The translations under genes and the position numbers were made by a program. Under the pieces are notes generated by a model. That model did not search any database. It saw only the letters and a list, made by a program, of their open reading frames with translations, and had not been told where the DNA came from. This document shows, piece by piece, positions 50,824 through 59,624 of a stretch of 64,000 nucleotides of DNA. Each line of letters opens with the position of its first letter. The stretch's first letter is position 1. Source of the DNA: DASWOJ01 sp964250755 (GTDB lineage Bacteria > Pseudomonadota > Alphaproteobacteria > Acetobacterales > Acetobacteraceae); NCBI GenBank assembly GCA_964250755.1, contig CAXUHB010000007.1:1-64000 (forward strand), given 5' to 3'.

Positions 50824-51900
50824 CTAATGATATCCCGCACCTGCCCGCACCTTGCCGCGGAACAGCCAATACACGTAGGCGGTGTAGGCCAGCACGAGCG
50901 GGATCAGCACGGCCGCACCAACCAGCAGGAACGCCTGCGACGAATGCGACGCGGCCGCGTCGTAGATGCTGAGCGTGGGCGGCACCGCGTACGGCCACAC
51001 GCTGATGCCAAGGCCCACGTAGGACAGCAGGAAAAGCCCGAGCGCACACAGGAACGGCACCCCGTCGTGCCCAAGCCGTCCACGCTGCTCCGTCTTCTCG
51101 CCGGAGAGCGCCCGGCGGTCCGCTTGGCGCAACGCCGTGAACAGCAGCCAGGCCAGCACCCCGACCAGGATGGGCACGGGCGCGGCATACAGCAGGTTTG
51201 GCACCGTGAGCCAGCGTGCCCGGAACGCCGGCTGCAGGAACGGCATGGCGGCGCTGACGACGCCGATGCAGCCGAGCGTGGCGATGCCGAGCCGCCAGGC
51301 TTGCCGCCGGGCCAGGGCCTGCAACGCGCCCTCGGTGCGCCAGATGAGCCAGCACGCCCCCAGCAGCCCGTATCCGGCCACGACCGAAACACCGGTAAAG
51401 GCCGAGAACGCGGTGAGCCAATCCCACCATCCGCCGGCATATGCCTGGTTCTCTACATGCACACCCTGTACGAGGGCGCCCAGCATGATGCCCTGGCACA
51501 GCGCGGCCACGTAGCTGCCCCAGGAGAACGCGCGGTCCCACCATCGCTGCGCTCGCGGCGTGTCCACCCGGAACCGCATCTCGAACGCGACGCCGCGGAA
51601 CACGAGTGCCAGCAGCATCAGGATCACCGGCATGTAGAGCGCCGGCATCACGACCGCGTAGGCGACCGGGAAGACCGCCAGCAGCCCTCCCCCGCCCAGG
51701 ATCAGCCAGGTCTCGTTGCCGTCCCAGAAGGGCGCCACGGAGTTCACCATCACGTCCCGGTCCGCGTGGCCGCGCACCGCGGGAAACAGGATGCCGATGC
51801 CCAGGTCGAACCCGTCGAGGCACACGTACAGGAACACGGCCGTGGCGATCAGCAGCGCCCAGATCAGGGTGAGATCCAAGGTCACGTCCATCACCATCAT
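50824..51900 (-). CDS. cioB: Cytochrome bd-type (cyanide-insensitive) quinol oxidase subunit II
   Basis: A 358-residue CydB-type subunit with nine predicted membrane helices. Conserved sequence includes WALLIATAVFLYVCLDGFDLGIGILFP at the N-terminus, SVAPFWDGNETWLILGGGGLLAVFP, and the C-terminal YVYWLFRGKV. Together with subunit I it oxidises quinol and reduces oxygen to water without proton pumping, useful at low oxygen or with respiratory poisons. It overlaps the cioA stop (ATGA) and is followed by the DUF2474 gene. Confidence 0.92.
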   Translation of the reverse strand: MMVMDVTLDLTLIWALLIATAVFLYVCLDGFDLGIGILFPAVRGHADRDVMVNSVAPFWDGNETWLILGGGGLLAVFPVAYAVVMPALYMPVILMLLALVFRGVAFEMRFRVDTPRAQRWWDRAFSWGSYVAALCQGIMLGALVQGVHVENQAYAGGWWDWLTAFSAFTGVSVVAGYGLLGACWLIWRTEGALQALARRQAWRLGIATLGCIGVVSAAMPFLQPAFRARWLTVPNLLYAAPVPILVGVLAWLLFTALRQADRRALSGEKTEQRGRLGHDGVPFLCALGLFLLSYVGLGISVWPYAVPPTLSIYDAAASHSSQAFLLVGAAVLIPLVLAYTAYVYWLFRGKVRAGAGYH

Positions 51901-53324
51901 TCCGCCGGCACGGGGTGGGGGGGCATGACCCCAGGCGCGATGCCGGATGCGGTGCCCCCCGTGCGGATCGGCTGGCCCGGCGGCGGCCCCGGCTCGGCTG
52001 GGCGCGGCGCATGGCCGAACAGGCGGAACAGAAACCAGATGCCTGCGCCGAACACCAGGAAGTACACCACCGCGAACGCCCCGAGCGACGCCGCGACGGC
52101 CGGCGCAGCGACCGGGGACACGCTGTCAGCGGTCCGCAGCAACCCGTACACGGTGAACGGCTGCCGCCCGGCCTCGGTCACGATCCACCCCGCCGTAACG
52201 GCCACCAGCCCGCCCGGGCCCATCGCCACGGCCGCGCGCAGGAACCAGGGGTGGTCGTACAGCCGTCCGCGCCGGCGCATCACCAGCGCCGCGACGGCGA
52301 GGCCGATCATCAGGACACCAAGGCCCACCATGACCCGGAACGACCAGAACACCAGCGGCACGTTGGTGGGCCGCTGGCCCGGCGGGAACTGCTTGAGGCC
52401 GGGCACCTCGCCGTCGAGCGAGTGGCGCAGGACTAAGCTGCCGAGCTTGGGGATCTCGATGGCGTAGCGTGTCTCCTCCCGCGCCGCGTCAGGCCAGCCG
52501 AACAGCACGAGTGGCGCCCCTTGGCGCGCGTCCCAGTTCCCTTCCATGGCTGCGACCTTCTGCGGCTGGTGTTCCAGCGTGTTGATGCCGTGCAGGTCGC
52601 CGAGGACGGCCTGCACCGGCGCCACGGCCAGCACCATCCACATCGCCATGGACAGCATAACCCGCGCCCGCGCGTTGCCGGCGTCGCGGAGCAGGTGCCA
52701 CGCGCCGACCGCCCCCACGATCAGCGCCGTGGTGAGGTAGGTGGCCGCGACCACGTGCATCATCCGGTAGGGAAAGGAGGGGTTGAAGATGATGGCCCAC
52801 CAGTCCTCCGGCACGAAGCGCCCGTCGGCCTGCTGCGAGAAGCCCCGGGGCGTTTGCATCCAGGAGTTTGCCGCGATGATCCAGAACGTGGACACGAGCG
52901 TCCCCGTGGCGACCAGGCACGTCGCCAGGAAGTGCAGCCCGCGTCCGACCCGGGCCATGCCGAACAGCATGACGCCCAGGAACCCGGCTTCAAGGAAGAA
53001 CGCCGTCAGCACCTCGTAGCCCAGCAGCGGCCCTAGAATGTTGCCGGCCTTGTACGACAGCACGGACCAGTTGGTGCCGAACTGGTAGGACAGCACGAGG
53101 CCGGAGACCACGCCCATGGCGAAGTTCACCGCGAACACCTTGAGCCAGTATCTGAACACGTCGAGATACACGGCCCGCCCGGTCCAGAGCCACAACCCCT
53201 CCAGCACAGCCAGGTAGGAGGCGAGGCCAATGGTGAACGCTGGGAACAGAAAGTGGAACACGACGGTGAACGCGAACTGGAACCGCGCGAGGTCGAGGGC
53301 ACTCGGGAGGAAGTCCAAGCCCAT
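51897..53324 (-). CDS. cioA: Cytochrome bd-type (cyanide-insensitive) quinol oxidase subunit I
   Basis: A 475-residue CydA-type subunit carrying the haems. It starts MGLDFLPSALDLARFQFAFTVVFHFLFPAFTIG, with the haem-ligand histidine in helix I, and continues with NFAMGVVSGLVLSYQFGTNW. The quinol loop is short (the VPGLKQFPPGQRP region), as in Cio/short-Q-loop oxidases, and is followed by GWIVTEAGRQPFTVYGLLRTADSVSP. GGAGG lies 8 nt before the ATG. One GGAAACTAC motif is 118 bp upstream. Confidence 0.93.
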   Translation of the reverse strand: MGLDFLPSALDLARFQFAFTVVFHFLFPAFTIGLASYLAVLEGLWLWTGRAVYLDVFRYWLKVFAVNFAMGVVSGLVLSYQFGTNWSVLSYKAGNILGPLLGYEVLTAFFLEAGFLGVMLFGMARVGRGLHFLATCLVATGTLVSTFWIIAANSWMQTPRGFSQQADGRFVPEDWWAIIFNPSFPYRMMHVVAATYLTTALIVGAVGAWHLLRDAGNARARVMLSMAMWMVLAVAPVQAVLGDLHGINTLEHQPQKVAAMEGNWDARQGAPLVLFGWPDAAREETRYAIEIPKLGSLVLRHSLDGEVPGLKQFPPGQRPTNVPLVFWSFRVMVGLGVLMIGLAVAALVMRRRGRLYDHPWFLRAAVAMGPGGLVAVTAGWIVTEAGRQPFTVYGLLRTADSVSPVAAPAVAASLGAFAVVYFLVFGAGIWFLFRLFGHAPRPAEPGPPPGQPIRTGGTASGIAPGVMPPHPVPAE

Positions 53325-53672
53325 GGGCGTCGCCTCCAAATCTGGCCGCTGCTGGACGGGCGCGGCGCCAGGCCGATGCGCGTCTGCCCGGGACCAAGTG
53401 CAAGACTGGACGCTACCCGTGCCCAAGCGGCGCGCGGAGCCTCGGAAACTACCTACGTGCCGGCTGGCCCGCGCCGGCCTGCTACGGCCCCGGCACGCAA
53501 CGGCGAACGGTCCGCGGCAGCCGCATGGCGATGACACAGGCATGCCGTTGCTGGCGGCCTCCCCCTGCCGGGGCCGCGGATGCATTTGGGGCGGGACCCT
53601 TCATCCAGCCCGCGCGGGACCGCCAGGCCCCGGCAGGCTCGCCGCCGCCTTGAGTTGGGCCACCCGATCCGG
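53325..53672. other. Intergenic control region upstream of the cio operon
   Basis: 348 bp between the cioA start and the end of the sensor gene; both are read leftwards. It contains the TCGGAAACTACC motif at 53442-53453 and GC-rich sequence with no supported gene. The 53540-53660 part shows only short inverted GC stretches. Confidence 0.5.
53442..53453 (+). promoter_or_regulatory. TCGGAAACTACC motif, copy 4
   Basis: TCGGAAACTACC preceded by GAGCC, 118 bp upstream of cioA and oriented away from it. It shares 11-12 of 12 core bases with the other four copies. Confidence 0.5.
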
Positions 53673-56600
53673 TCATGACGCGGGGCCTGGCCGGCGGCCA
53701 GCCGCATCCGGGACCGGCGGCTGCGCTATGCCACCTGGCCTGCCCCCATCGGCTGACGCCGCTGCCAGCACCAGCCGGGCCAGCGCGGGCAGGGACTTCG
53801 TCCCGGTCTTGTGCATGATGGATGCGCGGTGGTTCTCCACTGTGCGCTGGCTGATGCCGAGGTCGGCGGCGATGTTCTTGCTGGGGTGGCCGGCCAGCAC
53901 CATGGCCATCACGTCGCGTTGCCGGGCCGTCAGGCCGGCGATGCTGCCAGCCGCCGCTGCCCGCCACGCGGACCGCACCCCGGCGTCATGGGACTGGTCG
54001 AGCGCGCGGCCGACGCCCTCAAGCAGGTCCGGCAGGCTGATGGGCTTCTCGATGAAGTCCAGTGCGCCCGCCTTCATGGCGCTCACCGCCAGGGCTACGT
54101 CGCCATGGCCCGTGATCATGATGGCCGGCAGGCTGTGCCCGGCTTCGTGCAGCCGCCGCAACACCTCGAACCCGTCCATGCCGGGCATCGCCGCGTCCAC
54201 CAGCAGGCACCCCTCCTGGTCCGGGCGGCAGGCCGCCAGGAACGCCTCGCCGCTGGGGTAGTCCTGGACGATGTGCCCGCGGTCCTCCAGGACGTTGCGG
54301 AGCGCGGCGCGGATGCCGGGGGCGTCATCCACGACGAAGATGACGGGCTTGCCGGCCAGGCTTGCAGCGTCCGGGCTGGCAGCGTCTGGGATTGCAGCGT
54401 CCGGAGTTGCAGCGTCGGGGGCCGTGGCGTTCCCGGACGGCTGCACCGGCAGCAGGTCCAGGACCATTTGCAGCAGGCCAGCGGGCGTCACGGGCTTCTT
54501 CAGCTGCTGGCAGCCGGCTTGCGCGATATCCTGCGTCGTGGCGAGGGAGGTGTCGCCGGTCAGGATGATGACGGGAACCCCGGGCAGCGCATCCCGCAGC
54601 CGGCCTGCGGCCTGCAGGCCGGTCATCCCGCCGGGCAGGTTATAGTCCGCCAGCACCAGGCCGGGCCGCGACGTGCCGCGGGCCACCATGTCCAGCGCCG
54701 CCGGGCCATCCGGCGCGGCCTCGACGGTATAGCCCTCTCCCTCCAGCAGCATGCGCAGCAGCGCCCGCATGTCCGGGTCGTCCTCGATCACCAAGACGGC
54801 GCCGGTGCGGCGGGCAGGCCGCTCCGCCTGGACGTCGTTGCCGGACTTGCCGTGGCCTGCCTCGATGCGGCCTGGGGGCGTGTCCACTACCCGCGCAACC
54901 TCGATGGAGAACACCGAGCCGCGGCCTGGCTGCGAGCGGACCTGCACGCGGTGGCCCAGCAGGGCGCCCAGGCGCTGGACGATGGCCAGGCCCAGACCCA
55001 AGCCGCGGCTGCGCTCCCGCGCCGCATTGTCGAGCTGGTGATACTCGTCGAACACTGCCTGCAGCTCCGACGCCGGGATGCCGACGCCAGTGTCCCACAC
55101 CTCGATCCTGAGCGCGCCCTGCACCCGGCGGCAGCCCAGCAGCACCCGGCCGCGCGCGGTGTATTTCAGGGCGTTGGACACCAGGTTGCGGAGCATCTGC
55201 TCCAGCAGCCGCGGGTCGGTGCGGATGGTCGCGCTGCACGGCGCCACCCGGAGCACGATGCGCTTAGCTTGAGCGAGGAGCGCGAACTCGTCCCGCAGCC
55301 GGGCCAGCAGCGGGCCAACCCTGCACTCCGCCACGTCGGCCTGCACGACGCCGGCCTCGATCTGGTTCAGGTCGAGCAGCGTGTCTAGCATTCCCGTCAT
55401 TGCGCCCAGCGTGTTGTCCAGCCGTGCAACCAGGCCCGCCGCCTTCGTCCCCTCAACGTTGCGCGCCAGCAGCCCTTGCAGCAGCGCCAGGGTTTGCAGG
55501 GGCTGGCGCAGGTCGTGGCTGGCCGCGGCCAGGAAGCGGGACTTGGCGAGGTTGGCCGCCTCCGCCCCGCCCTTGGCCTCCACCAGCGCCGCCGCCTCCC
55601 GCTTGCGGCGGGTGATGTCGTTGAAGGTGATCACCACGCCCTCTACCTGCCGCGCCTCGGTGCGGTAGGGCAGGACGCGGCGGCGGAACCAGGTGCCGCC
55701 CGGCGTCTCGACCTCGCGCTCGACCGGCTCCAGATGGTCCAGCACCGCACGCACGTCCGCCGGCAGCAGGGTGTCGGTGGCCAGCGAGTGCAGGTCGGCC
55801 AGCGGGCGGCCGACGTCGCCAGGTATGACGTTGAACAGCGCGCGAGTCGCGGGCGTGAAGAAGCGTATGCTCAGGTCGCGGTCCAGGAACAGGGTCGCCA
55901 CGTCGGTGCTGTACAGGATGTTCTGCAAGTCGTCGGAGGTGGTGCGCTGGCGCTCCAGGGTCTCCTGCAACTGGCTGTTCAGCGCATGCAGCTCCTCGTT
56001 CAGCGATTGCAGCTCCTCCTTGGAGGTCAGCAGCTCTTCGTTGGTGGACTGGTACTCCTCGTTGACCGACAGCGCTTCCTCGTTGATTGCGCGCTGCTCC
56101 TCGGACGACGCCTCCAGGTCGCGGACGGCGGCGTCGAGGTCGGCGCGCACCGTGTCCAGCTCGCGCTCCAGCTCGGCCACGCGCGGCGCGTCGCGGGATG
56201 CGGCGGCGGGTCCGCGCGGCTGCGGCGGGGCGTCCACGAAGCAGACCAGCAGGAGCGCCTCGCCGTCTCCCTGCAACGGCTGCACGTCAATGCTGAACCG
56301 CACGGCGTGGCCGTCCCGCATCATGCGCCCGCCTGGAACGGTGACGCGGGTCTTACCCTGCGCCGCCCGGCTCAGGGCCGAGCGCAGCCGGGTCCGCACG
56401 GTGCCGCGCGCCATCGCCAGCAGGTCCGGCGTGGCGATGCCAGGCGGCACCCGAAGGTAGCGGTCGGTCGGCCCGAGCGAATAGAGGCACTCGTGCCGCA
56501 TGTTGCACAGCACGGCCGCGGGGGCGTGCGCGTCCAGCACGGCCTGGCGGCACAGCAGCGCCAGGGCGGCCTCGCGGGAAGGCGCCTCCACCCGGCCGGG

Positions 56601-58340
56601 GCGGCTGCTGCGCGGGCCGTTGGCGGCGGTGGCGAAGGCGAGGTCGCCGGGGCGCTTGCGGCCGGCCTGGCGGTATAGGCGCGCGGACTTCTGGATCAGC
56701 TCGAACCGGCCATCGGTGGTGCCGACCGTCTCGGCGCTGCCCAGCATCAGCGTGCCGCCCTCCTTGAGCGCGAAGTGGAACAGGCTGACCGCCTGGCCCT
56801 GCGCCTCCGGGCCAAGGTAGATCATCAGGTTGCGGCAGGACACCAGGTCCAGCCGGGAAAACGGCGGGTCGGTCAGCAGGTCCTGCACGGTGAACACCAC
56901 CGACGCCCGCAGATCCGGCAGCACCCGGTAGCCGTGCCCGTCCTCCTTGGAAAAGAACTGGGCCAGGCGCGCCGCGGACACGTCGGCGGCGATGCCGGCG
57001 GGATACAGCCCTTCCCGGGCCGTTGCCACGGCGTCCGCGTCAATGTCGGAGGCGAACACCTGCAGCTTGAGGTCGCGCAAGCCTGGGTCCGCGTGCTTGG
57101 CCGCGTCCTGGGCCGCGTCCTGAGCCTTGGTGATGGCCTCGCGGAACAGCATGACCAGCGAGTACGCCTCCTCACCCGTGCTGCACCCGGGGACCCAGAC
57201 CCGGATGGGCTGGTCCGGGGCGCGGTCCTCCAGCAGGCCGGGGATCACCCGGTCGGCCAGGGCGGCGAAGGCGGCGGGGTCGCGGAAGAAGCTGGTGACG
57301 TGGATGAGCAGGTCCTTGGCGAGCAGGTCCAGCTCCCCCGCGTCAGCGCGCAGCCGGTCCAGGTAGCGCCCGAGGCTGTCCTTGCCGTCCTTCGTGCCCA
57401 CACCGGCCATCACCATCCGGCGTTCGACCCGGCGTTCCAGCGTGCCGCGCTTGTACGGCGTGAAGTCCTGCCTGGTATGGGCGCGCAGCAGCGCGATCAC
57501 CTCCAGGAACGGGTCGGGGTCGGCGGATTCCGGGGCATCAGCGGCGGGCTTGGCGGCAGCGGGGTCCGGGGCCGCGGGCCCAGGCACATCGGGCCCAGGC
57601 ACATCGGGCCCGGGCGCATCGGGCACAGGGGTATCGGGTATGGGGGTAGCAGGCGCAGGCGCCGCGGCCGGGCCGCCGCCGCCCAGGGCCGCCATCAGGG
57701 CAGCGGGGAGGGCGGCGGCGGGGGCGACGGTGTCCACAAGCCCGGTCGAGATGGCGCTGCGGGGCATCCCGTCATAGTCGGCCTGCGCCGGGTCCTGCAC
57801 CAGGACCACCCCGCCCGCGTCCTTCAGCACCCGCAGCCCGGCGGTGCCGTCCGCCCCGGTCCCGGACAGCACGACGCAGGCAGCACGCGCGCCGTGCTCC
57901 GCCGCCAGGGAGCGGAGCAGCACGTCGAACGGCATCCGGGCGCCGCGGGCGGCATCCGGCGGGGACAGGTGCAGCGCGCCGCCGCCGACGGTCAGGTAGG
58001 AGCCGGGCGGGATGACATACAGGTGCTCCGGCGCGAGCGTCATCCCCTCCGCCGCGTGCAGCACGGTCAGCGCCGTGTGCTCGGCGAGCAACCTCACCAG
58101 CAGGCTTGGGTGGGTGGGGTCCAGGTGCTGGACCAGGATGAAGGCCATGCCGGTGGTGGCGGGCAAAGCATCCAGGAACAGCTTGCAAGCTTCCAGCCCG
58201 CCGGCGGAGGCGCCGATGGCCACGACTGGAAAGGCGTCCCCGTGGCCAGGCGTGCCACCCTTCGCCGCTGGACGCCGGGTTGCCTTCGTGCGCGCGATCC
58301 TGGATTCGGCCTTGGCGACGGGCTGCACGGCATCCGGCAT
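53673..58340 (-). CDS. CheB-CheR-PAS-histidine kinase-REC-REC-LuxR fusion protein
   Basis: A cytoplasmic 1555-residue signalling protein. CheB methylesterase (37-225) has S45, H72 and D164. A repetitive Pro/Asp/Gly linker (about 223-272) leads to CheR methyltransferase (280-560, VWVPGCSTGEEAYS). A long coiled coil (about 727-804, NEEYQSTNEELLTSKEELQ) precedes PAS (about 805-925), the kinase HisKA (SHDLRQPLQ, about 945) and HATPase. A receiver (about 1181-1300, LADYNLPGG), a PDAA-repeat linker, a FixJ-like receiver (about 1333-1450, LLVDAAMPGMDG) and a LuxR helix-turn-helix (about 1469-1526) complete it. Sensor, relay and DNA-binding output are thus in one chain. The start at 58340 has AGGAA upstream. 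A GGAAACTAC motif lies 135 bp upstream. Confidence 0.92.
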   Translation of the reverse strand: MPDAVQPVAKAESRIARTKATRRPAAKGGTPGHGDAFPVVAIGASAGGLEACKLFLDALPATTGMAFILVQHLDPTHPSLLVRLLAEHTALTVLHAAEGMTLAPEHLYVIPPGSYLTVGGGALHLSPPDAARGARMPFDVLLRSLAAEHGARAACVVLSGTGADGTAGLRVLKDAGGVVLVQDPAQADYDGMPRSAISTGLVDTVAPAAALPAALMAALGGGGPAAAPAPATPIPDTPVPDAPGPDVPGPDVPGPAAPDPAAAKPAADAPESADPDPFLEVIALLRAHTRQDFTPYKRGTLERRVERRMVMAGVGTKDGKDSLGRYLDRLRADAGELDLLAKDLLIHVTSFFRDPAAFAALADRVIPGLLEDRAPDQPIRVWVPGCSTGEEAYSLVMLFREAITKAQDAAQDAAKHADPGLRDLKLQVFASDIDADAVATAREGLYPAGIAADVSAARLAQFFSKEDGHGYRVLPDLRASVVFTVQDLLTDPPFSRLDLVSCRNLMIYLGPEAQGQAVSLFHFALKEGGTLMLGSAETVGTTDGRFELIQKSARLYRQAGRKRPGDLAFATAANGPRSSRPGRVEAPSREAALALLCRQAVLDAHAPAAVLCNMRHECLYSLGPTDRYLRVPPGIATPDLLAMARGTVRTRLRSALSRAAQGKTRVTVPGGRMMRDGHAVRFSIDVQPLQGDGEALLLVCFVDAPPQPRGPAAASRDAPRVAELERELDTVRADLDAAVRDLEASSEEQRAINEEALSVNEEYQSTNEELLTSKEELQSLNEELHALNSQLQETLERQRTTSDDLQNILYSTDVATLFLDRDLSIRFFTPATRALFNVIPGDVGRPLADLHSLATDTLLPADVRAVLDHLEPVEREVETPGGTWFRRRVLPYRTEARQVEGVVITFNDITRRKREAAALVEAKGGAEAANLAKSRFLAAASHDLRQPLQTLALLQGLLARNVEGTKAAGLVARLDNTLGAMTGMLDTLLDLNQIEAGVVQADVAECRVGPLLARLRDEFALLAQAKRIVLRVAPCSATIRTDPRLLEQMLRNLVSNALKYTARGRVLLGCRRVQGALRIEVWDTGVGIPASELQAVFDEYHQLDNAARERSRGLGLGLAIVQRLGALLGHRVQVRSQPGRGSVFSIEVARVVDTPPGRIEAGHGKSGNDVQAERPARRTGAVLVIEDDPDMRALLRMLLEGEGYTVEAAPDGPAALDMVARGTSRPGLVLADYNLPGGMTGLQAAGRLRDALPGVPVIILTGDTSLATTQDIAQAGCQQLKKPVTPAGLLQMVLDLLPVQPSGNATAPDAATPDAAIPDAASPDAASLAGKPVIFVVDDAPGIRAALRNVLEDRGHIVQDYPSGEAFLAACRPDQEGCLLVDAAMPGMDGFEVLRRLHEAGHSLPAIMITGHGDVALAVSAMKAGALDFIEKPISLPDLLEGVGRALDQSHDAGVRSAWRAAAAGSIAGLTARQRDVMAMVLAGHPSKNIAADLGISQRTVENHRASIMHKTGTKSLPALARLVLAAASADGGRPGGIAQPPVPDAAGRRPGPAS

Positions 58341-58474
58341 ATTGGATTGTTCCTGGGCGGTAGTCGCTTCTGACCGGCTGCAACCAGAGGTTAGCACGAA
58401 GTCAGCTTGCGCGGCACCTTGCCACGGCACGAGGCGTGATTCCGTACCGCAACGGACTGGTTAGAACGTGGATA

Positions 58475-58486
58475 GGTAGTTTCCGA
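58475..58486 (-). promoter_or_regulatory. TCGGAAACTACC motif, copy 5
   Basis: The minus strand reads GCAGGATCGGAAACTACC followed by TATCC. It lies 135 bp upstream of the sensor gene, pointing towards it, and 119 bp upstream of the divergent gene at 58606. Confidence 0.5.
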
Positions 58487-58605
58487 TCCTGCACCCCGCC
58501 GGCGTCCAGCAGCTAGTGTCAGTCCGCGGCCTATTCAGCCCGGCCCGGTCGCACCCGTCAGCAGAAGGATGTCCCCTGTAAGGGGAACCGCACCGGAGAC
58601 CCAGC

Positions 58606-59220
58606 ATGCAACCCATCCAACACGCATCGTGCCCTGACCTGCCGCCATCGTCGGCAGCCTATCTGGCCGCGCTGATAGATGGTCAGGCCAGGACGGACGG
58701 CGCGCGGGCCGACCCAGCAAGGGACCCCGGCACGGCCCAGGATGCAACGGGCAGGCGGGAGGGCAGCACCCTGATCTGGGTAGAGGGTGGCAGTGCCGAT
58801 CCCGGCGGGGCTGCCGGACATGTCCGCGGCATGATCGTCGTCGCGTCCGAGGCTGGCCATGGGGCGGCCGGGCACTGCTGCGTCATCTCCTACCCTATCG
58901 CGGCCGGCGGCCAGGCCCAGAGGCTTCCTGCCGTCCTAGTGCTGCTGGAAGAATTGGGCTGGTCGCTCCTCACGTCCCGGCGCAGGAGGACGGCCTCGGG
59001 CCATGCGAACACCGCCCTCCTCGTCAACAAGGCCCGGCCCGGCGTTGAACAGCGGCTGTGGCTCGTGCAGCCTGTCCCCGCGTCCCGGAAACATGGCCGC
59101 GCGGGCAAGCATGGATGGCTGGACGCCCCGCGCGCAGACATAACTCCCGCAGTTCTGGAGATGCGCCGCCGGGCCCAGGCCTGGACCAGAGGCGGCGCAA
59201 GCGGTGACGCGGCGACATGA
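58606..59220 (+). CDS. Hypothetical protein coupled to a receiver-domain gene
   Basis: A 204-residue protein that I do not recognise. The middle part (GAAGHVRGMIVVASEAGHG, then LPAVLVLLEELGWSLLTSRR, about 70-125) is strand- and helix-forming and may be a small alpha/beta domain. The ends are charged and low in complexity. GGAG precedes the ATG, and codon use is typical for the genome. The stop overlaps the start of the next gene (ATGA), so it is probably a partner of that receiver protein. It is divergent from the giant sensor. Confidence 0.6.
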   Translation: MQPIQHASCPDLPPSSAAYLAALIDGQARTDGARADPARDPGTAQDATGRREGSTLIWVEGGSADPGGAAGHVRGMIVVASEAGHGAAGHCCVISYPIAAGGQAQRLPAVLVLLEELGWSLLTSRRRRTASGHANTALLVNKARPGVEQRLWLVQPVPASRKHGRAGKHGWLDAPRADITPAVLEMRRRAQAWTRGGASGDAAT

Positions 59221-59579
59221 CGCCGCTGAGCATCCTGGTCGTGGAGGACGACGCCACGATCGGCCCGCTGCTGGCCGAGACGCTGATCGGCCTCGGCTAC
59301 GAGGTGTGCGGCATCGAGTCCACGGAAGCCGGCGCGGTCGCGGCTGCGGCCCGGCACAAGCCGGACCTGATGATCGTGGACGTCAAACTTGCCGACGGCA
59401 GCGGCATCGCAGCCGTGGAGCGCATCACGCGTGCCGGGCCGGTCCCGCATGTGTTCATCAGCGGCGACAGTTGGCCGGCAGCCGCGCCCGGCGAGGTGCT
59501 GCTGACCAAGCCGTTCCGCGAAGCGGAGCTCGTCCGTGCCATCGGGCGCGCCCTCAGCCCGGCTGCTGCCCCGGCCTGA
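59217..59579 (+). CDS. Stand-alone CheY-like response regulator receiver
   Basis: A 120-residue single-domain receiver. The acidic pocket is E10, D11 and D12 (VVEDDATIG), the phosphoacceptor is D55 (LMIVDVKLADGSG), the Thr/Ser switch is in FISGDSW, and the conserved Lys is in LLTKPF. There is no output domain, so it must act by protein contact, possibly with the divergent CheB-CheR-kinase protein. It is translationally coupled to the upstream unknown gene. Confidence 0.88.
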   Translation: MTPLSILVVEDDATIGPLLAETLIGLGYEVCGIESTEAGAVAAAARHKPDLMIVDVKLADGSGIAAVERITRAGPVPHVFISGDSWPAAAPGEVLLTKPFREAELVRAIGRALSPAAAPA

Positions 59580-59624
59580 GCCTGGTCACGCCCTTCTCGA
59601 ACACCGAACACCAAGGACGAGGCC

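Noticed and set aside
57560..57660. A possible CRISPR-like repeat array
   Set aside because: The repeats are contiguous 15-bp coding units without spacers and encode a Pro/Asp/Gly linker.
53673..58430. A longer start of the sensor gene at 58430
   Set aside because: The extra 30 residues are not CheB-like, and the ATG at 58340 has a suitable ribosome binding site.
46950..58486. Interpretation of the GGAAACTAC motifs as EcfG general-stress promoters
   Set aside because: EcfG promoters have GGAAC and a CGTT element 16-17 bases later. None of the five copies has CGTT at that distance, and their orientation relative to the genes is inconsistent.
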